A stretch of DNA of 64,000 bases from Phoronis australis. Lineage: Eukaryota > Phoronida > Phoronidae. A program made the position numbers and the translations under genes. The first letter of the stretch is position 1. Each line of letters begins with the position of its first letter. The notes below the pieces were generated by a model. The model ran no database searches and was not told the origin of the DNA. It worked only from the letters and a program-made list of their open reading frames with translations. The DNA lies in contig NMRA01000180.1 in assembly GCA_002633005.1 (NCBI GenBank), positions 517,444 to 581,443 on the forward strand, in the 5' to 3' direction. Positions 25,983-39,500 of this stretch are shown piece by piece.

Positions 25983-28900
25983 GGCGCAATCTTCGATTCA
26001 CTTCAATAACTCCAGCATTCGACTTTCGAGGTTTTCACCACCTCTACAGACAGAATGAGAACACAAGAGCTCCTTGAATTCGCGCGCCGTGGTCAGTTTC
26101 TCACGAAATATTAGACTTGTCTCGTAACAGTTCTTGAATCGATTTTCTAGTTAAAAGGCAGCGTGACAACTGAATCGTCATACCCGTGATCAATACACAC
26201 GTAATGCGGGCAGCTGCCATCCTGACGATTATCGCACTTTGGTTCTGAACCGCTGCAAACGGGTATCGCCTGTAACAGTTTCGAAGACAAAACCTCATGT
26301 ATTGTCAACAAAATATACCAAATGCACAGGATTTAGCTCGTGCGCACGGGCTAATACCGAGGGACCAAACTGACATTTCGCTAAAGCTGTAGGCTTACTT
26401 CATCTTGTTAAGCTAACTAAAAACGAAATATTGAGCCTTTTAAACGATTTAGATTTAAAAAAATGTATTGTAGTCCCATGTGCGCACCCAACCTTTAATA
26501 TGAGGGGGCTCGAATCTTTGACAAAGTCATTTTGCTAACAAAAAAGCGGGAGGACTAAAATAAAAGGGGTACCACCTTCAGGTCTGTGAACTGTGCGTCT
26601 GCGCCTTTTTAGTGGACTTTTGTCTCGTTTTCTCGGACTTTTTGTTGTCTTCACCTTTTTACACACTTCGCCAAATGGGGGGTCTCATTCGAGCCCCCCC
26701 CCCCCCCCCNCCCCCCCCCCCCCCCCCCCCCAGGGTGCGTGCATTTGTGGGGAACTCAAGCCACAAGCAATGCCAATTCGTAATATTAGGGTCGGCCAAT
26801 ATTGAGTCGATGATGGCTTCGGTTGTTTCGGCGTAAAAGAAAGGGGCTTAAGGAAAAAGTCTATTCGATTTTCGTTTTTCAGTGGGTTAATAGGACTTCA
26901 AAGCCATCGTGGCTTCACAAAAATATTTGAGTAAGGAGCCATGGCCATATACGAACAAGATCGGGTGTTCCAAAATTTGCATTACTATGTTTCATTTCCT
27001 GACTGATTTTCACAAGTCAACCATAATTTTATCTTTGGATCTACTGTGATCTTTGCATGACAAGAAAAGTATCCCTATAAACGTTCTTGACCTTACTTTC
27101 AAAAGTGTGTCTCCAGATACATTGTAAACTTTCCTTTATTTCCACTAGTTTACTACAACGCATAACGAGTTTTATCATCAATCGAAGAACATCTTTAAAA
27201 TAGGAATATTTTGTAAATTATAGCCCTGCACACACTTGTGTTTTCACTGGAAATTCATGAGCTGAATGGAAGTTCAGTACTCCACATATTTGAGCTGTGG
27301 CGGCCATTTTATTGGTGCACAACCAGAAATTTTGAAAATATTTCGAGGATTTCATATATGATCATGGTTATTTGAAAATATTTGAATGCGTGTGGAAAGG
27401 AAATTACTTTTGGGAATAGGTTCAAACTAGTTGGTTTCAGTTTCAGTCAAATTCCTGTTATGAAGTTTTTCGTTGAAAAGAAGGGGGAAAAGTATCTTCA
27501 AGTCTATTCGCGATCGCTACAGAAAAGGCATATCGCTAAAACGAGAACAATCTCCTACGATGTGATTTGACGGTATGGATAACACTGACTAAAATTCACG
27601 ACTCGAATTTTTTATTGTAAGCTGCAGCGAGGGCGCGTATATTCGAAACATATATCGCATATCTTATACTCTACCCCTATATATGGGTCCTGGCGTAGTT
27701 TCGGAAATAGGTCTATAAATAAAAAATATACAGGAACCATCGATATGGAATGCGAACTAATATTTGTAGGCCTATAACGAAAAACTTTTTTGCCGGCTAC
27801 ATTTAAAGTAGATGGCAAAAACGCTTTGAAAGTTTTTCTTTGACACCTCCTGACACTGTTCGTGCTGGGAAACCCCAGAAGCCGTAGAAATTTTTATTGT
27901 AGGTCTAAATAGGTCCATGGCCACATATTTTGGGGGCTCATGCTTGCGGAAATTTTCGGTAAGTAAATTTTCCTGTTGAGGGTAACAATTGTGATAAGCT
28001 TCCGCTGGAAAACGAATTACGTAATGTTGCACGTGACAATTAAAGTCGATTTACTGTAATTAATGTCATTTCAAACAGAGAATAAGAACATGATGACGTT
28101 TGCTTTGGCATAACAATTAAGTGCTCATGCGAATGTTTTTGACACTAAAAGATTTTTCAGTAGCTTTTTTTTTCCAATTCGTCAAAATATTTAAATTTGA
28201 ACAGGCTGTAAATGTGCGCTCTCCGATCAGTAATCAAATGCACTGCTTGACAATAATGTTGAGGTAGAACCTCTCCCATTTCTGACACCTGTTGCATCAA
28301 GCAACACGATGTAGCACTTTCTGTTTCCGTTTGATGGACTACAATGGAATTATTTATGTATTGTACCAACAAACGACGAAATAGGCGGCTTACTTTCCGT
28401 TCCTGCCCACTGTTTCAAAACAATACAGGTAACCTAGGGTAATTATGAACGGAAATTCTGCAAAGCATGATAACGTAAAGAGAAACGTCATAAATAGGTG
28501 CTTTGAACTTTTTAACTCGCCGACTGGGAGTACCTCCTAACCCGTCACTCATTTTTCTGAAAATATCATTTCGCGAAACATTTTCAAGTAAATTCGAATA
28601 ATTTCTTAAAAACCGATTACTCCTTATTCAGCTGAAACGATCAACTTTTTCATATTTTTGACTCAGCTGGTGATTCATTAAGAAACCCAGCCCCATATAT
28701 GCAAGTTTAGACTCATGCTCCGACATCTCAAATACTTATTTTTTCAAGAACTTTCACTGAAGTGTTTCGTGCATAGCCGCATGTACCCAAGCTTAACTTA
28801 CAAACCCAAACACGCACGCCTTCCACATGTCCTAAAGTGATTTCTTTTATGCGTCTTTCGTCGAACCTCGCTACATTTCAATTCATTAGTCAAACTTAAA

Positions 28901-29096
28901 TTGGAACACCTCAGTATTGTTCATTTAAACAAGCGCTTCTTGTTTTTTACTCGCGTGTTTCTCACCCGATTGGGCCCAAATTCAGAAATAAGCTCACGGA
29001 GCTACATTCACACATGAACGGCAATTGTTCTTCGGCCCTCGGGAGAATCTTTTGTCCAGATTAAAGATTTTCGAATGATTCTTCCCTTTACACCAA
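25983..29096. other. No gene supported; includes a poly-C tract with N
   Basis: The 25800-26300 part is richer in CG dinucleotides and has several overlapping short frames on both strands. It could be a promoter or 5' exon region, possibly of the MFS gene. 26694-26731 is a poly-C run with an N at 26710, where open frames reading polyproline are artefacts. Between 26732 and 29096 I see only short, non-protein-like frames. Confidence 0.45.
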
Positions 29097-29338
29097 GGCC
29101 CGTTCCAAGAAAATTGACTTAGCTAAGACAAATACAAAATTCAAGCCAATTTTAAGATAAAATTTCAATTTGTCTCAAGTCCGTTCCAAGAAGGTGATCT
29201 TACGTTTGACTAAGTTTTTGATTAAATGTTGTCTCAAGTTCCACTAACTTACCGATGTGAAAGTTTCAAAGTTTGGAAGCTGAAGCTAATCTTAGACAAA
29301 AGTAAAAAAATGAACAAATCAGTTTCTTAGAACGGGCC
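29097..29338 (+). mobile_element. MITE, copy 1 of a family also at 61275-61491
   Basis: The terminal inverted repeats are GGCCCGTTC and GAACGGGCC, with longer imperfect homology (AAAATTGACTTAGC against the reverse complement of CAAATCAGTTTCTTAG). CCAA is present directly on both sides (29093-29096, 29339-29342), a possible 4-bp target-site duplication. The middle repeats the end motif (GTCCGTTCCAAGAAGGTGAT), so the element looks like two half-units. It aligns along its whole length with the reverse complement of 61275-61491. No coding capacity. Confidence 0.75.
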
Positions 29339-29532
29339 CCAAGTCTTCCTTTCTAGGCTGTGAAATAAATGACTTTTCAGACTGAACAGGTGCTCACCAA
29401 AACTGCATCTGAAACCTTTAGCAAAACGAGTTCTGGAAGTGAACAGTTGCCATGGCACTGGTATCTTATTTCTTATGTGAAAGGGTGAAAAAGATACAGA
29501 AAGACATATTACAAGAACATAACTTTAAATTG

Positions 29533-29538
29533 TTTATT
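29533..29538 (-). terminator. Candidate polyadenylation signal of CCDC40
   Basis: AATAAA on the minus strand about 1.0 kb beyond the CCDC40 stop codon. The region 29539-30561 contains no exon on either strand that I can support and is best read as 3' UTR plus flank. Other A-rich hexamers nearby make this choice uncertain. Confidence 0.3.
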
Positions 29539-30561
29539 GTTAAATATATTTTACACAATACAAATCAACTGTACAGAGAGAATAATCTTTGAAATAACAT
29601 GCAAATTTGGTATTGATAGACTTAGACATTAGAAAAATCAAACCAGTGACCAATAAAAACACCAACACCTATGTGATTAGAACCACACAGGGCCTTAAAG
29701 ATAAGTGAAGAAAAAATCCCTTGCAATAAAATGCAGTTATTGTTATCACAGTTCAAAAGCACTCAACAAAAAGAAGGTTAAAAATCAACAGAATTAAATA
29801 ATGGAATGGATTGCGTACAAAATTAAAATCATGGACTGATTTTAACTATAATGAATTTAAAATAAGAACCAATGAAGTTTCAGGCATATAAAGTGACAGC
29901 AACAGGAAACAATGGAATGTTTTTGCATGATAAAACTGGAACAATAACAACAGGAAGTAAAACTAACAAATTCATAAGAGTAATTTTTCATGGTCGTGAG
30001 ATTTCAAAAACACATTACAGTGTAAATTCTCTAATTTGAGACAATCTCTGGAATTTGGGAAACACGGAAACTCCTGCAAAAATTTGGGACCAGCTTCAAT
30101 CTTGAGCAAAATAACTAAATTTTCATTGTCCCAAATTGGAAAATTTTCACAATACATCACTGAAATCACAATATCTGTACTAGCCACCACTTTTCTAGCA
30201 AGGAAATATTTTTTTGCAGTAAATTAATACAATTATGACACCAATGCACATAACATCAACAATAATTCCACTGACAAAGAATGTCTTATGGACACAAGAT
30301 TTTAAAACAGCAAAACTCAGAATGTCAAATATAAACTCTTGATTGTAAAGGGATTTTTATGCATGGAATGTAACATTAAACAATTCTCCAGCCTCAGTAT
30401 TCAAGCGCTTGGTGTGTTGAAGTAAAATCAACGACATGTGCAAATAATGTTCTGGGGCACTTTTTAGACCGAATAATTCTTTAAAGATTCTCACTTTCAT
30501 TTTTCATGGGCAGAATACCGAAACAGCTTATCAAATAATTCTAAATAACAGTTTCCAGCCT

Positions 30562-33500
30562 CTATACACGAGCACTTAGTGCAACGGATATCTTCCTTAG
30601 TGCCGGCTGGGCGTGTGGGAATTCCTGGTTCAGTTTGTCCACGATGACGTTTATAGACTGCATCCTGTCAATCTGCTTCTCCAACTCGCTGTTGAGGTTA
30701 GCGTCTGACCGACAGATCCTCGTGTAGCGTCCATCTTTGACCTGCTGTAGGTACTTCATCTTTTGCTGCTTGGACAGCAAGTCGCTCATGACCTGAGAGA
30801 CAAATGAGAACCATGTGTCTTAAAGTTTATTTTTAGTAGCAACAAAACAAAGGACTACTATTGGGAGTTTCTGATAATAAGTCCAAGGGTGTATATTTGG
30901 AAAATTGTACTCGTTTGGCTTTCTTTAATAAGCAATGTGTACAATTCCACAAAAGAGGGGATAGGAACAGAAAATTTCAACAAACTATGGCATTACATAA
31001 TGTTTTGTACAAGCCTAAAAATGAGCACATCATTGGGAGTGAAAATAAACAAAACCTACCCCTAATTAAAACACCGGTTATGAGGATAGACCTGTGTATA
31101 ACAAAAGCACAACATATTTGCACCTGCGTTTCAAAGTTGGATACATGTTTGTTTTAAGATCCATGCATAGATCTGAAATATTTACACGCAGACAAAAAAT
31201 TGATACAGAAGCATATTTGCTCTACCTCACAGGGTTGTACTAACTCCCTCTATTGTCTGACTTAGGGGTCATGATCTCAACCTCAACTGACCTTTTGTTT
31301 CTGCTCCAACATCCTGTCAATATCCCCATCCAGTGTGTCAGCTGAACTCTCCAGCTGTTGACAGTTGACTTGTTTCTCCTCCAGCTGTACGCTCAGTTCC
31401 TTCTGATCCTGACGCATCTCTTGTATCTCACTGTCGGCGGTGTTGGCATCCTGCCAAGTAACATGATGAGAAAATGAAGGCACTGATTCATCAATTTGAA
31501 TGACTTTAAACAAATGTGAAAGGCATTCGAGTGATGTCATGTTCCGAATGTCCACAATCACAAAATTTTGGGAGTACTTATGTACAGAAATCCTTTCTAA
31601 TTTGCATAAATTGAGCCCGGTTTTACAATTGGTCTAAATCAAAGCTAGTTTATCAAAAAAGGCAAATATTATCTTAGAGAGGAAAGGGTATCGACACTGA
31701 AGCTGGCATACATGTGTATTATGACTTTGAAACTGAAAACATATTAAGAGATTGGCAGGGGGACTGTGAAAATGTGGAAGGTTGTCATTTATAAACTGCA
31801 GAGCACATTTCAATAACTTCCCTAAATCTCACTAGAACAGCTTTCTTAATGAGATCTAACAAATGTAAATTTAAAAAACGGCTGATAGCTGAAACTGATG
31901 CTCAAAAGCAATTTCCCCATGCCTTGAAAACAAAAACGAAAAACTTTAATTATACAATTGATGCAGTATGCAAATAAGAAATATTAGACACCTCATTAAA
32001 GACTTAAGTGCAAAAGATGAACTTTACGAACAAGTTAAAGTAATGTATTGTGCATTACTTAGGTAATATGACAATTACCTTTGGACATCCTGTGTTGCCT
32101 ATCAGGAAGTGTCGAATGTTTTAATTAAATTGTGATCCTCACAAAAATTCCAGTCACGAAATTCAGCAAGTTAATACTTGTTGCTTCACATGGTTATATT
32201 GTAGTCAGAATGGAGCTAACAGAACTAGTTTTGGCTAATAAACCACTTCATTCTCCATTAGCCATTTGGCTGCCGAGGTGGCACCCAAAAGAACGCTATA
32301 GCTCAATCCCATTGACATTTAAGTATACCGCGTGTTGTAATTGTATAACACACCTGTATAGTTTGTTTGATTTTCTTTCTCAAGTCCATCAGCTGTCGCT
32401 GGAACGTTCCCTTGGTTACGGTTTTCTTTTGCTGTTTCATCACAGCATCACCCCGCGTCACAATTGTGTCACGCCTGCAAAGACAGAACAATTTCCAATG
32501 ACGATGTTGTATACAGACAAAACAAACACCCCTTAAGAACAAAACACAGTTCCCAATTGACAACTATCTGTCATGGAATGTATTAATCAAATGATGTCAA
32601 GTTTGTGAGCGTTCATTATTTTTAAGAGGCATAACAGAGAAAAGTCAAGTACACAACAGTGCACCATCGAAACCTAAGCGTGACGCATGGTGAGGTCAAC
32701 TTCAGCTCTTGAAACTGGTGTGACTTCGTTTATTACTTTAAGTTTCAGTCACAATCCTTTCAAATTTAACCTCTGACCTCTTACCTGGACACTGCCTTCT
32801 CCATGTCTTGTATCATCTTCTCCTGCTGTTTCATCAGTTGACCATAGCGCACCGTCATACGATGGATCTCTGCCTTCATGGCGCGTATCTCACCTTGGCC
32901 AACATCCGAGTCCACAGCGGCACGCGTCTCCTGGGCCAGTTGAATCTTTTTCTCCCATAACATGATCTGGCGTCTGCAGAAGAAGTAACAAAAAAATAAC
33001 AGTAATGGTAAATAATACCAATAATGTGCTAAGATCTAATACCTACTGGCACTTTTAGCTCTTCTGAACATCAATTTCTGTTCACGGTCGATTCCCCATA
33101 AAATTTTGCACACTATGATCTACGGCTGAAAGAATTCTGTCTCAGAATTTTCACTGTTAATTCCTGAAGTTTGCACAATAGAAATACAATCCATCAAAAT
33201 GAAAACCTATGATGGTGTTTCATAAAGATACTTTAATGGCTCACATCTCTGAGTGTAAAACAAAAATTGTGTATTGTCATTAAAAGATACCAAACCCAGT
33301 ATTGGCCTATTAACAATCTTCCTGATTTCTGTTTGTTAACAGTCTGCCACTTACTCAGCCTCCACCAGACTGTTCAGCAGTCTCTCCTTTTCTTCCTTAA
33401 GAGATTCTAAATGTCCCTGTGTCTCAATAGATTCACGTTCTGCCTCCTGTAAAAAGACAAGTATCGAACAGCTTAGTCTTGATATCGACATCAGTTGCAG

Positions 33501-36500
33501 AGTATAATTTACACCAAATGAAAATTTAGAAATTCTAAAGAAAGTGCACTCAAAAAATCACTAAATTGTGAGTTTTTTAGAATTCACCATGGACGCAACT
33601 TGGATAAAATGCTCGTACATTTTTTAATTAAATCCTCCATCAGTTTTTGAAAACAAATTTAGGACAAGACCGACTTAATCGTGTGTGAAACTAGGCTTTC
33701 GAGCAAATGAATGACACACAAAATTCTGAGATTCTCAAATTGATTGATTTCCCAGAGCTAAAATTTTCAGAACAATTGGTGTTACACTGATTTATACTCT
33801 AAAATGGGATGTTCACAATGAAAGCCCCTTCTTGAAGAAGTTTATCCCACAGTTATCACCAATCTTATCTACAGTGCCAACATTCAACCAAGGGCTCACC
33901 AATAATGCTCGTCACCCACAAGAGAAAGCAAGAGTCAGACTATGTGTTCCGCTTAACTGAAATACATGGGGGCATTATGGAGACCTGGGCACTTTACCTA
34001 AGCACATAAAACATAAACCTTTGATTCATACACCCTAGAAACAGCAACTGACGAGTCACGTACCCTCAGCGCTCCAATGAAGTCATTCTCCATTAGGATA
34101 TTGCCCCTTTCGAGATCCTCTCGCACATTAGTCTCTTTATGGAACAGCTGATTCAGTTTCAACATGTCATTCTGAATCAGCCGCACGTTTCGCTCAATGT
34201 CTCCAGTCTCCTTCTTCTGCTGTTCAATTTCATCTGCAAAAACACAAGAATATGATAAGTACTTTTAAGATTTCATGCAGAACATGTTTAGGAATCTACA
34301 ATGTAAGCAGGTAATTAGATATTTAAGATAGAGTTTTGATTGGGTCATTGTGTACGCAGTACAAGCCAACCTATTGTGGGGCTAAAGTCAAACTTTACCG
34401 TAAATTTACAAGTCTAGACTAAGTATCACATTTTTTGCTATATGTTAAAAACTGAAACCTTTCTGTCATTGTGATCTGTTTTTAGCAGCCTCATTGTTGT
34501 ATAACTTATCTACTCAAGCATTTAAATATGCTTTGCAATTTTGTAGATGTTGCGAGAAATTACAGATTATTCAATAGTTTTAACAGTACAACATAAATCA
34601 TTATTATATAATGAGTTATAATTCAATCCTCTGATTAGCTAAAACGTGGTATGATAACTTGAGTAATGAGGTAAAATTGATTGCCTAAACTGTGGAACAT
34701 CACTAGCTTTCCTGACGCCAGATGTCACTATTCAAGATCTGACCATTGGGAAATAGACAACTGTAACCATAGATCCCAGACAACAAAGCGAGCAGATGAT
34801 ATCAGTACAAAGTCAACTAAATTTCTAAATTTCTAATAAAAGACAAAAAATGAGAGGAATGAAGCATCATTGTTCAGGTAATAAAACAAAATTATAAGAC
34901 TAATCCTTAGGGCATATGAGGTCACATGGACCACCAGAGAGCAAATGACCTATTACTCTTGGAATTGGAACCACTAGTACAATGTTTCCAAACTATATCT
35001 TTATCAAATAATTAGGAAACATTTAGACAACTGCTCCTTCAATGTATCTCATTTTGAAACAGGAATGATAAAGCAGTACAGCATTATAATTTATTGCTTT
35101 AGACCTTGAGTCAAAAAACTAAAAAATAGAATTCATTTTTGCTTGGACATGAAATCAAATTTTTTGTTGATCTTTTGACTACAAGACATTTGTTTGGATA
35201 CTTTTACAAAGTCACACATGTTCATATCACATGACCTAGTACATTACACGCTCTAATCGGGGCAGAAACCATTCTGTATAGAAGTCTACTCCATACACAC
35301 AAAGTAACAGAGTTGGTATTAATCATCCATGTAACAAAAAATATTTGTTTGAAAACTCCAGGACTCAAACAACAGGTCAACTTACACTCAATCCTAAGCT
35401 TCTTCTGAGACCGTATAGTCAACTGTTTCTTGAGGCTGTCCACATCCTTGCTCTGTTGATCTTTGTTCTTGCTCAGCTGGACTAGTTCACTCTGGTTACG
35501 TAGCCACATCTGCTGCAGGTCAGCAATATCCTGCATCTGAGCCTCGATGGACTTGAGCAACGAGTTGATGGTGATCTCCAGGGGACCCAACTCCACACCC
35601 TGAAGGGAAATGAAACGTTAGTTTTTAAAATCATTTACAAATATCATTAAAATTCGTCTAGTTTGATCATAGTCACGGCGAAGATCTAGAAAGGAACCAC
35701 ATGAAAAAAAACAAACAATTTGAAAATGACCAGAAATTTTTTTGCCCCGAACTTTTGTTGATGTTCAATGTGATTTGTCGACGTTTTTTGAAAAACTAGG
35801 GTAATTGATAGCCCAAGTTCTTTGTAATGGGAAATTTTATTGATCAACGACTCTTACTGACCAACACATAAAGCTAATAATGTGAAAGTTTACTTAACTT
35901 ATTATTTCAGGGTCCAGGGTCTCATCGTTTTACTTGAGATCAAACTTGAAATTATTTTAGGCATTTTCTATTCTTCTTTTGTGCAAATTCAAGATAATTC
36001 TATGCTAGAATACATATTGGCTTTGGCAGACAACTATCTAAAATAATCCTAGTTTGCACCTACTGACCCCATCATCGAGGTTAAAATTTTGAGTCTGCAC
36101 TTGAAATTTCCAGTTTTTACTTGAAATCTAAAGTTTTTACTCAAACATTTAGCTGGGGGTCAACAAATGCAAACTTTGATTAAAAACACATTTGCACAAA
36201 CTAACATACACTAATCTCCAGTCCGCACAAAAATAGAACGGAAAATGTCAAAAATTATTTTGAGTTCCGTTTTGAGTAGAAACATTAGATTCTGGCCCCA
36301 GGACAGCACCTAGTTTTCAACTTTAGCGAGTAGAAAATTTTCTTGTCAAAGAAAATGATGGAATGGGATGACTAGCTGGTACGTCAGGTGTATTAAGTGT
36401 TTTGGATGCAGCCAGGGTGAGGAGTGAAAGTTTAACTGTTACTCACACCAGCTGCTTGAATCATCTGCTCCAGCTTCTTATTGTACTGGTCGATGACTCC

Positions 36501-39500
36501 TTGCTTCCGCTCGATCACAGCGTTACGCTTCACAATCTCTCTCTCGCTACGGTCGATGATTTCGTTCTTCTTCTGGATGTCTGTGTCTAAGCCTTTGATG
36601 ATGGACTGCAGTTGCTCTATGCGTGTCCTTGTGTTGGAGATCTCCAAACTGTCCCGTGCAATGGCATTCTCCACCTGAGCTTGTTGAGCTTCCTGTGAAC
36701 AGCAAACAAAATGAGCGGTTATACAAACTGGATGTTAATAAATAAAACAAACTATAGGGGTTTTTATATTTTGTACACAAAGAGATCAAAGCATAAGTTC
36801 TTTCAAAAACTTCAGTTAGAAAATATACATATTTTGCCATTAGTTTCAAGTAACGTCAATTTTTTAATTATGAGTTCTGCCTCTAAACAGCTGAAATTTG
36901 AAAATGATTGTTTTTCACTCAAACAGATTTCCTTTCAGATGATGGCAACAATATTCCAGGATTTAATCCTATACTGTAAGCAAGTACTCCAATCTGAAGC
37001 TTCACAATGTTAATCTAGTCATCTAGCCAAGATTCGATAGTCAAATGTTAAAAAATGTTATGATAAATCCATTTTAAAATATAAGGCAGCATTTCAGCAC
37101 ATACAACCTCTCAAAGCAAATCCTTCTTCTTCATGTCGAAGTCCAACATTGGAGAAGTGGTAATGACATGATCAAAGATCTGTGATAATGTTATACGAGG
37201 GAATATGGAACAATACCTCTTCAAGACATAGAATCAAAACCGTGACCACATGAGGTTTAACATTAATAAGACCATCGATCAACAACATTGTCTCACCAGT
37301 GCTTTTGTCCTGTCTCTCAGCTTGCCTGTCAACTTCTCTGTGTATTGGGCCGCTTTGTCCAGAGTCAGCTGACCTCTGATCTTTTCCATAATTTCATCTT
37401 CTAGTTTCACCTTTTCTTGGTATTCTCGTTCAATTTGCTTACGCAGGGCGTCGACCTCATTGGTTCGCAGTGTTTTGTCCTATGAAAAATAAAGACATCA
37501 AGTCATTATGAAACAAAATATTATGACTTAAGATAACTAATTGTTTGAGCATCGTCAAGTGCCTTTAAACATTTTAAAATTTAAATGCAAAAGAGAAGAC
37601 ATCCTGCCTGCATTTCAGGCAGAGAGATGTGCTGAACACATTGAGCTGTCCTTTTCTCATTAATCGCAATGCAATCCTTACAAAACCAAGTCTAATTGCA
37701 TTTTGTTTCCAGTTGACGAGAGCCAAGAGATGCATGTGCTTGTCACAATGTAGCATGTGATTAGCGCAATGAATCAATTCTGTACACTACAACCATGAAC
37801 ACGTGCGGTAAATGAAAAAAGATTTGTGTTCGTAAGAACAGAACAGCACATGAGAAATAATCGCAGCTCATAAAAAAGAAGCGCATTCACGAGAAAATAA
37901 CACTGTTTGTGAGAACATTTTAGCAGTAGGAAGATTGTCTCCCATGTGCCTGTTGATTCTGAGGAAAAAGTAGCAGAATGTAAAAGACCATGCGGAAAAC
38001 TCAATCCTGATGTTTCAAAAAAATGACACAAGACAGCTTATTCTATAATCTAAACACGACGGCTCTGACAAAATTTTGCAAGAAAATTCAATTAAATGTG
38101 CTGAAGTTACCCCAACACAACAGAACGGCAGCTGATGTTGCACCACAGAAGGGGTCATAAAACTCACCAGTTCATGATTCTTACAACCAAAAAGCGCATA
38201 ATTGTGATATCATTTCAGTTTGCAAACATGACTGGTTAGCTCAAGAGAAACACTGAATTCAGTGGGCCATTGTGTTCACATAAGGAAACTTCCAGGCTCA
38301 GGTCTGTTATAAAGTGCTTAAGCTGAGACTACCCACCGTCAGTGCTCTATTAAGCGCTGCCTCAGTTTCGTGCAACATGCGTGTGTAGGTTGCGTACTCC
38401 GACTTGAGAGCATCGTGCTTGGTGATGCACTGTGCCAACAGTTTCTTAACTGTAGCAATGTCCATCTCAGTTTTGTTGAGGATGAGGGTCAACTTCTCAT
38501 TCTGTTCCTGCTCTTTGGTGATTGACCTTTTGTAACCTTCAATCTCCGTGTCGAGAGAGAGGATTTTCTGCTGTTGCTGACTGAAAATGAAGAACAAATT
38601 TAACTTTTTGAAGTGTACATTCTGACAATTACAAAAAGTTGAACTCACACTGCAAAACAAATTAGTACACATACAAAGTTACAGAATGTCCCTGTATGAC
38701 AACTATATGAACTTTTCATAAACTTTTGCAGACAACAATATAATTCTTATGTGACAACTCTTTGACAGGTAGCACACAACAGCAAGAAAAAAGTTCATTT
38801 GTCTTATACAGATGTTTGTATGAAAGTAATCACAGATTTTTTTGGCAAAACGTAAATTTTAAAAGTTATCGCAAATAATGAATATAAGAACAATGTATTT
38901 GGTGTTTTTATTAATAGAAAAAAATGTTATTTCGCACATTAAATTTTAACGTAAGCAGAGTGAGAATTGACCTACAATAAAGAAAGTCAACACTTATTAA
39001 AAATTTGTTTTTAAGTTTAAACTCATTGCTTTATATGTTATGTGCATAATACTGGATGACGATTTAACAAGTAGCATACTTCAACAACAAGACAGCAGAA
39101 CTCTCACAATTTGACTATGTACTTTTAGAGTAAAATTATATCTACTCATGTCCGTCCAATATCCAAACGAACAAAGTTTCTGTCAGAAGCATCAATTGTA
39201 GCCACAAAAAACAGCACACTTGTTTGAGTAAGCCTTTTTGAGAGTCATGACAGTAGCAATCATTCAAATTATGGTTGAGAGGACTTCTCTCGCAGCAAAC
39301 TCAATAAAATTATGTCAGACTGTGATTATGATTGGATAAATTGTATTGGAAAACCAGAAAGAAAATGGGGTTAACTTAATTCACGAAACCTGAGACCGTA
39401 AATTTAAATCTGAAAAATGTTTTACTTTTAGTAAATGGAAAAGCAATAATGTTGTCCCCCACAGGATGTGCTTCATTACATGTCATCAGAGGTAGACGCT

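Noticed and set aside
26593-26836. Polyproline ORFs
   Set aside because: Produced by the poly-C tract containing an N; a homopolymer artefact.
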